Of a DNA stretch of 64,000 bases, positions 57,870 through 64,000 are shown in pieces (within the stretch, counting starts at the first letter, position 1; every line of letters starts with the position of its first letter). The stretch spans positions 744,001 to 808,000 of the forward strand of contig NZ_JACIJI010000001.1 of NCBI RefSeq assembly GCF_014199335.1. The letters are read 5' to 3'. This DNA is from Stakelama sediminis (GTDB lineage Bacteria; Pseudomonadota; Alphaproteobacteria; Sphingomonadales; Sphingomonadaceae). Under the pieces are notes generated by a model. That model saw only the letters and a list, made by a program, of their open reading frames with translations, searched no databases and was not told the DNA's origin. A program made the position numbers and the translations under genes.

Positions 57870-58439
57870 TCATTTTCGCGAGAGATTGAGCGTAATCGCG
57901 GACTTGTTGCCGTCATGGTTCGGGAAAAGCGGCTCGCCACGCCGACGCCGGTCGACGAAATCCGCGATACTGGCGCTGGTCGCATTCAACATCGGATAGC
58001 TGCGCGAACGGGTGATCCAGTCCGGGCGAGAGCGCGGACCGCCGCCGATCGTATCGAACACCAGCAACAGCAGCAGAAAGGCCAGACTGGCGAGGATCAG
58101 CCCCTTGAGCGCGCCGAACCCGAATCCCAGCGCACGGTCGACCGGCCCGAGGATCGAGGTGCGCACCCGCGACCCGATGCCGTTGGCAACCAGCCGCCCA
58201 CCGAAATAGGTCAGCCCCGCGATAATCGCAAAGGACAGCACCGCCGCCCCCGAAGGCGTGCCGACCCAGGGCAGCAACGCCCCGGTCAGCGGCGTGTGGA
58301 ACAGCTTGAGCGCAAATACGATGAAAATCCACGCGATCAGCGACAGGACTTCGGTCACGAAGCCGCGCATAAAGCCCAGAATCGCCGCACCGCCGACCAG
58401 CAGCAGCACGACAATATCGAGAGAGGTCAGACCCAGCAT
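57870..58439 (-). CDS. cvpA: CvpA family membrane protein
   Basis: 189 aa. Four N-terminal hydrophobic segments (LTSLDIVVLLLVGGAAILGFMRG; LSLIAWIFIVFALKLF) and a polar C terminus, the CvpA pattern of envelope/purine-linked proteins. It follows radA by 11 bp, a common alphaproteobacterial pair. Confidence 0.88.
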   Translation of the reverse strand: MLGLTSLDIVVLLLVGGAAILGFMRGFVTEVLSLIAWIFIVFALKLFHTPLTGALLPWVGTPSGAAVLSFAIIAGLTYFGGRLVANGIGSRVRTSILGPVDRALGFGFGALKGLILASLAFLLLLLVFDTIGGGPRSRPDWITRSRSYPMLNATSASIADFVDRRRRGEPLFPNHDGNKSAITLNLSRK

Positions 58440-58450
58440 GGCTGCGTGCG

Positions 58451-59824
58451 CTATCCGCGTGCGAGCATATGGTCAACGAATCCCGGCAGTCCGGCAAAGC
58501 CCGAAAGCTGCACCGCACCCTTTTCCTGTGCCAGCGCGGACGGCACCAGAGCGCGACCGAAGCCCAGCTTGCCCGCCTCGCGCAGCCGCAAATTACCGTG
58601 CGCGACGGGACGGATTTCCCCCGACAACGCCACCTCACCGAACGCCACCGCATCGGTAGGCACCGGCCGTTCGGACAAGGCCGACACGAGTGCTGCGGCG
58701 ACCGCGAGATCGGCCGCGGGGTCCTGCACGCGATAGCCGCCCGCAATGTTGAGATAGACTTCCGAGGTCGAGAAGCTGAGGCCGCAGCGTGCCTCCAGCA
58801 CCGCCAGAATCATCGCCAGCCGCCCCGAATCCCAGCCGACCACCGCCCGGCGCGGCGTTGCGCCCGACGCCAGCCGCACGGTCAGCGCCTGCACCTCCAC
58901 CAGTACGGGCCGCGTCCCCTCCAGCGCAGGGAAAACCACGGTGCCGCTGACGCTTTCATCGCGGCTGGTAAGGAACAGGCTGGACGGGTTGGCGACTTCC
59001 TTCAACCCCTCGCCCGCCATCGCGAACACGCCGATCTCATCGGTGCCGCCAAAGCGGTTCTTCACCGCGCGCAGGATACGATACTGGTGACTGCGCTCGC
59101 CCTCGAACGCCAGCACCGTATCGACCATATGTTCGAGTACGCGCGGCCCCGCAATCGTCCCGTCCTTGGTGACATGCCCGACCAGCACCAGTGAGGTGCC
59201 GCGTTCCTTGGCAAAGCGGATCAGTTCCTGCGCACTGGCGCGTACCTGACTGACCGTGCCCGGCGCGCCTTCGATCAGGTCGGAATGCATGGTCTGGATC
59301 GAATCGATCACCAGCAGCGCGGGCGGCGCGCCTGCCCCCAGCGTAGTGAGAATATCGCGTACCGATGTCGCGGCGGCGAGCTGCACCGGCGCATTGCCCA
59401 GCCCCAGCCGCCGCGCGCGCAGGCGCACCTGATCGCTGGCCTCCTCCCCCGACACATAGGCGACGCTGCGCCCGGCCTGCGCCAGCTTCGCCGCCGCCTG
59501 CAACAACAGCGTCGATTTGCCGATACCGGGATCGCCGCCGATCAGCGTCGCCGACCCGGTGACGAAGCCCCCGCCCAGCGCGCGGTCGAGTTCGGCGATA
59601 CCAGTCGCCATCCGGTCGGGCAGCGGAATATCGGTGTCCAGCCCGCTCAGCGTGATCGCACGTCCGCCCGATTGCAGGTTATGCTTCGCCTGAAACGGAG
59701 TGACGACCGCGCCGCCATCCTCGACCAGCGTGTTCCATTCGCCGCAATCGCCGCATTGCCCCGCCCATTTGGAAGAGACGGAGCCGCATTGCTGACAGAC
59801 ATAGCGTTTCTGGGGTTTGGCCAT
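58451..59824 (-). CDS. radA: DNA repair protein RadA
   Basis: 457 aa from the ATG at 59824. Zinc finger Cys10/13/24/27 (CQQCGSVSSKWAGQCGDC), Walker A GDPGIGKSTLL, RadA motif KNRFGGTDEIGVF, and a Lon-like C-terminal domain. It helps branch migration in recombination. Weak ribosome site. Confidence 0.97.
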   Translation of the reverse strand: MAKPQKRYVCQQCGSVSSKWAGQCGDCGEWNTLVEDGGAVVTPFQAKHNLQSGGRAITLSGLDTDIPLPDRMATGIAELDRALGGGFVTGSATLIGGDPGIGKSTLLLQAAAKLAQAGRSVAYVSGEEASDQVRLRARRLGLGNAPVQLAAATSVRDILTTLGAGAPPALLVIDSIQTMHSDLIEGAPGTVSQVRASAQELIRFAKERGTSLVLVGHVTKDGTIAGPRVLEHMVDTVLAFEGERSHQYRILRAVKNRFGGTDEIGVFAMAGEGLKEVANPSSLFLTSRDESVSGTVVFPALEGTRPVLVEVQALTVRLASGATPRRAVVGWDSGRLAMILAVLEARCGLSFSTSEVYLNIAGGYRVQDPAADLAVAAALVSALSERPVPTDAVAFGEVALSGEIRPVAHGNLRLREAGKLGFGRALVPSALAQEKGAVQLSGFAGLPGFVDHMLARG

Positions 59825-59886
59825 GTGCAACGGGTAGCGCGCGCGGAACGAAAAGGGAATATCGAACCGTGGAAAAGCCGCGCTGC

Positions 59887-60105
59887 CTACCCGGCGGACA
59901 GTTCCGAACCCTCTTTCAACACCGTGTCGCCGTCGTCCTGTTCGATCAGATAGGCGGGATTGTCCTTGCTGCCGTTCCTGACGATCCTGCTGCCTTTCAG
60001 CGTGCGCTGGACCCGGCGTTCGAACCGCTCCTTTACGGTTCCGCAGGCGGTTGCCTGCCCCCATTTCCATGTCACCGTCTGGCCCTTGCGATAGCTGTTC
60101 GACAT
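59887..60105 (-). CDS. DUF2945/HVA-Tudor small protein
   Basis: 72 aa. KGQTVTWKWGQATACGTVKERF, TLKGSRIVRNGSKDNPAYLI and DGDTVLKEGSEL match the short DUF2945 ('hypervirulence-associated') beta-domain. AAAGGGCG before the ATG. Function unknown; divergent from the glycosyltransferase gene. Confidence 0.85.
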   Translation of the reverse strand: MSNSYRKGQTVTWKWGQATACGTVKERFERRVQRTLKGSRIVRNGSKDNPAYLIEQDDGDTVLKEGSELSAG

Positions 60106-60196
60106 GATCGCCCTTTCACCAATCGTCCTGTAAATTCTCAAGGTCGTAACACTGTTCCATTGGCCAAAGCCTGCGTCGGCGCTATGGCGCTGCGGC

Positions 60197-61351
60197 ATGG
60201 ACGCACAGGATCTTCGCGTTGCGCTGTTCAGCGGCAACTATAACTATACACGCGATGGCGCGAATCAGGCGCTGAACCTGCTCGTCGGCCATCTGCTCGA
60301 CCGCGGGGTTCAGGTGCGCATCTATTCCCCGACGACCGACAGGCCCGCGTTCGAACCGACCGGCGATCTGGTCAGCGTACCGGGGCTGGCGCTGCCGGGC
60401 GGGCGCGGCGAATATAAGCTGGCACGCGGGTTGCCCGCGTCGGTGCGCCGCGACCTGAAAGAATTTGCGCCCAATATCGTCCATGTCTCCTCACCCGAAA
60501 CGCTGGGCCATCGCGCGATCAGCTGGGCGTTGCGGCATGATGTCGCGCCGGTGGCCTCTCTGCACACACGCTTCGAAACCTATCCGCGCTATTACGGCAT
60601 CGGGTTCATGGAACCGATGCTGGTGAAGCTGCTGACGCGATTCTACAATCGTGTCGAGCGCGTGTTCGTACCGGGTCAGTCGATGGCCGATGTCATCCAT
60701 GACTGGGGCGTGACGACGCCGACCAGCATCTGGTCGCGCGGCTGCAACCATGATCGCTTCACGCCCGCACGCCGCAGCCTGGAATGGCGGCGCTCGATGG
60801 GTATCCGCGATGACGAGATTGCGGTGGGTTTTCTCGGCCGTCTGGTGCTGGAAAAGGGGTTGCGGTTTTTCGGCGAGGTAGTCGGGGAACTGAAACGGCG
60901 TGGTGTCAGGCACCGGGTACTGGTGATCGGCAAGGGACCGGCACGCGACGATTTCGCCGCCCTTGCCCCCGAAGCGGTGTTTGCGGGGTTTCAGGCCGGC
61001 GACGATCTCGGTCGCGCAGTGGCGAGCATGGATTTGCTGTTCAACCCGTCGGTGACCGAAACCTTCGGCAATGTGACGCTGGAGGCGATTGCCGCAGGGG
61101 TTCCGGTGGTCGCCGCCGATGCGACCGGCGCCCGCGACATATTGGAGGATGGCGTGACCGGCTTTCTGGTCCCTCCGCGCGACATCGGCGCCTATGCCGA
61201 TGCGATCCAGCGTCTGTGCGAGGAACGGGGTCTGCGCGACCGCATGGGCGAGGCCGGACACCAGGCGGCGGAACCCTATGTCTGGGACCGAGTGAACGAG
61301 GTGGTGCTACAGGGCTATCTCGACGTGCTGAACGCGCGTGCAAAAAGATAG
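60197..61351 (+). CDS. Glycosyltransferase family 4-like protein
   Basis: 384 aa. GT-B fold: GNYNYTRDGANQALNLLV near the donor/acceptor N-domain, GRLVLEKGLRFF and the NPSVTETFGNVTLEAIAAGVPVV motif with its E-x7-E in the C domain. It transfers a sugar (often mannose or glucose) from a nucleotide donor. Stands alone. Confidence 0.92.
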   Translation: MDAQDLRVALFSGNYNYTRDGANQALNLLVGHLLDRGVQVRIYSPTTDRPAFEPTGDLVSVPGLALPGGRGEYKLARGLPASVRRDLKEFAPNIVHVSSPETLGHRAISWALRHDVAPVASLHTRFETYPRYYGIGFMEPMLVKLLTRFYNRVERVFVPGQSMADVIHDWGVTTPTSIWSRGCNHDRFTPARRSLEWRRSMGIRDDEIAVGFLGRLVLEKGLRFFGEVVGELKRRGVRHRVLVIGKGPARDDFAALAPEAVFAGFQAGDDLGRAVASMDLLFNPSVTETFGNVTLEAIAAGVPVVAADATGARDILEDGVTGFLVPPRDIGAYADAIQRLCEERGLRDRMGEAGHQAAEPYVWDRVNEVVLQGYLDVLNARAKR

Positions 61352-61373
61352 GGGAAGGGACGCCCCCTTCCCC
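61351..61373 (-). terminator. Terminator between convergent glycosyltransferase and DUF2218 genes
   Basis: GGGGAAGGG pairs with CCCTTCCCC (9 bp). On the minus strand it is followed by TATCTTTTT, so it mainly serves the DUF2218 gene. Confidence 0.8.
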
Positions 61374-61383
61374 TTCCTGCCGA

Positions 61384-61704
61384 TCAACCCGCCTGCCAGT
61401 CATAACTAAGCGGCGCTTCGCGAAAGGCGAAGCGGTCGAGATGGCGTTCGAGCACGCCCTTCAGCCCCTCCAGATGGTCGGCATTGCTGGCATCAAGGCG
61501 GACGGTCAGCGCCTTGTCCTTCGCGTCCAGCGTCGCCTTGCCGTCATCGTCCCAGTTCGCGCCACGCGCATCGCGCGGGAAGGTGATGGTGCCGTGTTCG
61601 GGCGTGAACTCGACGTTCAGGCTGTGCTGCCAGTGTTTACAAAGCTGCTGCAGATAGCGGCTGGCATGGCCGGTCGGCACGTCGGCGATGGCAGTTGCGG
61701 TCAT
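61384..61704 (-). CDS. DUF2218 domain protein
   Basis: 106 aa from the ATG at 61704 (GGAGA upstream). HASRYLQQLCKHWQH and VRLDASNADHLEGLKGVLERHLDRF are the DUF2218 signature, a small cytosolic family of unknown role, often beside transport or PadR genes as here. It lies 91 bp after the PadR gene, so likely cotranscribed. Confidence 0.87.
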   Translation of the reverse strand: MTATAIADVPTGHASRYLQQLCKHWQHSLNVEFTPEHGTITFPRDARGANWDDDGKATLDAKDKALTVRLDASNADHLEGLKGVLERHLDRFAFREAPLSYDWQAG

Positions 61705-61795
61705 AGTGTCATCTCCAATACAGGCGTCAGGCGGGGACATGGGGATGCCCAGCCGCCGACGCAAAAGCTCCAGTCTCGTCATGGGCGCCAAGCGG

Positions 61796-62374
61796 TCAAA
61801 GCCGTTCGATCCGCCGCGCGGCATCGTCGAGAATGTCGGCGACATCGTGCAGCATCTCTGGCTTGACGTCCTCCGCGCTCATCCTTTGTTGCAATACGGT
61901 GCGCAGATTGCCCATCGCACGGCGCACCGGCCCGTCGCTGGTGCGCGCGCCCATCGAACCGAGCTGGTCGAGCCGCGCGAACAACATCTTCAGATCGGCC
62001 TCATGCTCTTCCAGATGCGCGCGTCCGGCATCGGTGACGCCAAAAGTCTTCTTGGCGCCCTCGCTGTCCTGTTCGGCGATCAGGTCCATCTCGGTCAGCA
62101 TGGTGACGGTCGGATAGACCACGCCGGGGCTGGGCGCATATTGCCCGCCGGTGCGGCTTTCGATTTCCCGAATCAGGTCATAGCCGTGGCGCGGTGTTTC
62201 CGCGATCAGCGCAAGCAGCAACAGCCGTAACTCGTCACCGTCGAACATCCGGCGACGGCGGCCGCCATGATGCCGGCCATGTCCGTGCCCGCCGAAACCA
62301 TGGCCGCGACCACGCCCGTGACCGCCCATACCCATCCCATCGGTCCAGGCTCCATATCCTTTTCCAAAACGCAT
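61796..62374 (-). CDS. PadR-family regulator with Gly/His-rich N terminus
   Basis: 192 aa from the ATG at 62374. The first about 40 residues are Gly/His/Arg-rich (GMGMGGHGRGRGHGFGGHGH, GRHHGGRRRRMF) and could bind metal. Then the PadR winged helix (LLLALIAETPRHGYDLIREI; YAPSPGVVYPTVTMLTEM) and a C-terminal helical dimerisation region. Ligand unknown. An ATATC-N7-GATAT inverted repeat (62376-62392) lies at its start and could be an autoregulatory site. Confidence 0.88.
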   Translation of the reverse strand: MRFGKGYGAWTDGMGMGGHGRGRGHGFGGHGHGRHHGGRRRRMFDGDELRLLLLALIAETPRHGYDLIREIESRTGGQYAPSPGVVYPTVTMLTEMDLIAEQDSEGAKKTFGVTDAGRAHLEEHEADLKMLFARLDQLGSMGARTSDGPVRRAMGNLRTVLQQRMSAEDVKPEMLHDVADILDDAARRIERL

Positions 62375-62375
62375 A

Positions 62376-62392
62376 ATATCTATCTCCGATAT
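62376..62392. promoter_or_regulatory. Short inverted repeat at the PadR start, possible operator
   Basis: ATATC (62376-62380) and GATAT (62388-62392) with a 7-bp spacer, immediately before the ATG. Short, so weakly supported. Confidence 0.35.
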
Positions 62393-62483
62393 ATCTTGAG
62401 TCGAACGTGAAATAGTGCAGTCGGTGCTTTTATGCAAGTCCCCGGCTGTTGTTCATGATTTGGACCGCCTATATCGGGCGGCG

Positions 62484-63797
62484 ATGGCTGATCTTTTCGC
62501 TTCCGACGAACCGCAACCGGCGCATGAAGTCGCGCCCGATGCCCCGCTTGCCGACCGGCTGCGACCTGCACGGCTGGCCGATGTGGTGGGACAGGATCAT
62601 CTGACCGGTCCCGAAGGTGCAATCGGCAGAATGGTCGCGGCGGGCAAGCTGTCGTCGATGATTCTGTGGGGCCCGCCCGGCACCGGCAAGACGACGATCG
62701 CGCGGCTGCTCGCCGATGCGGTCGGGCTGCGCTTCGCCTCCATCTCGGCCGTCTTTTCCGGTGTTGCCGACCTGAAGCGCGTCTTCGCCGAGGCGCGCGA
62801 CCATGCGAAGATCGGCAAACGCACATTGTTGTTCGTCGACGAGATTCACCGCTTCAACCGCGCACAGCAGGACGGTTTCCTGCCCTATGTCGAGGACGGC
62901 ACGGTCACGCTGGTCGGCGCGACGACCGAAAACCCTTCCTTCGAACTCAACGCAGCGCTGCTCAGCCGCGCACAGGTGCTGATCCTCCACCGGCTCGATG
63001 CGGCAGCGCTCGGCCAGTTGCTCGATCGCGCCGAAACGGAGGAGGAGCGCCCCCTGCCCCTCGACACTGCCGCACGCGATGCGCTGATCGCCAGCGCGGA
63101 CGGCGACGGGCGCTTCCTGCTCAATCAGGCGGAGACGCTGTTTTCGGTCAATCTTGATGCAGCACTTGACCCGGCGGGCCTGTCGGCGCTGCTCCAGCGC
63201 CGGGTCGCGGTGTACGACAAGGATCGGGAGGGGCATTACAACCTGATCTCCGCGCTGCATAAATCCCTGCGCGGCAGCGATCCGCAGGCAGCGCTCTATT
63301 ATCTCGCCCGGATGCTGGTGGCGGGGGAGGAACCGCTTTACGTGCTGCGCCGGATCGTGCGTTTCGCCAGCGAGGATATCGGGCTGGCCGACCCCAATGC
63401 GCTGGTTCAGTGCCTCGCCGCCAAGGACGCCTATGATTTCCTCGGCAGTCCGGAGGGCGAACTGGCGATCGTGCAGGCCTGCCTTTATTGCGCGACCGCG
63501 CCAAAATCGAATGCGGCGTACAAGGCGGCGGGCGCGGCATGGCGCTCGGCAAAGGCGACCGGATCGCTGATGCCGCCGCAGAATATCCTCAACGCGCCGA
63601 CAAAACTGATGAAGGACATCGGCTATGGCAAGGGCTATGCCTATGACCATGACACCGCCGACGGCTTTTCCGGGTCGAATTACTGGCCGGAGGAAATGAC
63701 GCCCGAAACCTATTACCGCCCGGTCGATCGCGGTTTCGAAAAGCGTATCGCCGAACGCATGGCCTGGTGGGAGGAACGGCGGGAGCGTAATCAATGA
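62484..63797 (+). CDS. rarA: Replication-associated recombination protein A
   Basis: 437 aa from the ATG at 62484. AAA+ ATPase related to clamp loaders and RuvB: Walker A GPPGTGKT (residues 63-70), LLFVDEIHRFN (Walker B), sensor region VGATTENPSFE, and the C-terminal MgsA/RarA tetramerisation region. It acts at stalled replication forks. It overlaps the next gene by 4 bp. Confidence 0.97.
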   Translation: MADLFASDEPQPAHEVAPDAPLADRLRPARLADVVGQDHLTGPEGAIGRMVAAGKLSSMILWGPPGTGKTTIARLLADAVGLRFASISAVFSGVADLKRVFAEARDHAKIGKRTLLFVDEIHRFNRAQQDGFLPYVEDGTVTLVGATTENPSFELNAALLSRAQVLILHRLDAAALGQLLDRAETEEERPLPLDTAARDALIASADGDGRFLLNQAETLFSVNLDAALDPAGLSALLQRRVAVYDKDREGHYNLISALHKSLRGSDPQAALYYLARMLVAGEEPLYVLRRIVRFASEDIGLADPNALVQCLAAKDAYDFLGSPEGELAIVQACLYCATAPKSNAAYKAAGAAWRSAKATGSLMPPQNILNAPTKLMKDIGYGKGYAYDHDTADGFSGSNYWPEEMTPETYYRPVDRGFEKRIAERMAWWEERRERNQ

Positions 63798-64000
63798 CCT
63801 TTGATGACGCGGTAACCTTTGCGCTGACATTGCCCGGTGCCGAAAAGGGCACATCCTATCGCCAGCCCGCGGTGAAGGTGAACGGCAAAGCATTTCTGAA
63901 TGTCGGGCACGAACCCGATACCAGCTTCGTGGTGCGATGCCCGGAGCACGAAAAGATGGTGCTGATCGAAACCGACCCCGACACCTTCTGGCAGACCGCG
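63794..64000 (+). CDS. YjbR/MmcQ-like protein, 5' part (truncated by window edge)
   Basis: 69 codons present, start overlapping the rarA stop (ATGA). FALTLPGAEKGTSYRQPAVKV and FVVRCPEHEKMVLIETDPDTF match the start of the YjbR/MmcQ fold, small DNA-binding or unknown-function proteins. The 3' end is outside the window. Confidence 0.75.
   Translation, partial: MTFDDAVTFALTLPGAEKGTSYRQPAVKVNGKAFLNVGHEPDTSFVVRCPEHEKMVLIETDPDTFWQTA

Noticed and set aside
60106..60196. EcfG-type promoter before the DUF2945 gene (GGAAC on the minus strand)
   Set aside because: The -10 position reads GAAT/AATT instead of CGTT at 16 or 17 bp.

Overview
The window is 64 kb of a GC-rich alphaproteobacterial chromosome. 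The gene set, codon use and intergenic repeats look like a sphingomonad (Sphingomonadales, Sphingomonas/Sphingopyxis-like). Evidence includes ECF sigma/anti-sigma pairs, TonB-dependent receptors, many DUF3617-type and other small lipoproteins, a methionine synthase split into two genes, and two promoters matching the alphaproteobacterial EcfG (general stress) consensus. It reads as core chromosome. I see no prophage, insertion sequence, CRISPR array, rRNA or tRNA.

Layout. 1-7.4 kb: end of an ABC-2 permease, PilZ protein, secreted CocE-type hydrolase, CPBP membrane protease, VOC protein, glpX and hom, a pair of inverted REP-like repeats, and a 2OG-Fe(II) oxygenase. 7.4-12.7 kb: lipoproteins (one with a C-terminal MliC domain), a Bcr/CflA efflux pump, a very acidic protein behind an EcfG-type promoter, a glycine-zipper protein, and a thioesterase. 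12.7-18 kb: uvrB, a secreted GH5 glycosidase, a GAF-HWE histidine kinase. 18.0-18.4 kb: a gene-poor stretch with an 18-codon ORF behind an unusually long Shine-Dalgarno sequence, ending in an intrinsic terminator. 18.4-30.3 kb: methyltransferase, FMN reductase, large zinc metalloprotease, mutS, maeB, DUF3617 protein, SDR, TraB/GumN protein. 30.3-33.9 kb: ECF sigma/anti-sigma operon divergent from a subtilase, with a perfect inverted repeat between them, then a low-complexity secreted protein. 33.9-40.9 kb: osmoprotectant ABC transporter, SDR, TonB, OsmC behind a second EcfG-type promoter, TSUP and cupin genes, and a frameshifted TonB remnant.

40.9-46.8 kb is a methionine-cycle operon (ArsR-methyltransferase fusion, metF, metH N-terminal module, metH C-terminal modules) with a perfect palindrome 9 bp before the regulator's start codon. 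This fits a SahR-type autoregulated methionine regulon. 46.8-54.4 kb: small lipoproteins, aldo/keto reductase, a TonB-dependent receptor, and a RamB/ScfR-type regulator divergent from isocitrate lyase. 54.4-64 kb: enoyl-CoA hydratase, DUF423, KefB-type antiporter, IscU-like scaffold lacking the third cysteine, cvpA-radA, DUF2945, glycosyltransferase, DUF2218, PadR regulator, rarA and the start of a YjbR/MmcQ-like gene.

The best leads are the short-ORF/RNA locus at 18.06-18.39 kb, the SahR-like operator at 46,769, the two EcfG-type promoters, the ECF/subtilase inverted repeat and the palindrome between the ScfR-type regulator and aceA. All functional statements are read from sequence alone; no database search was run.
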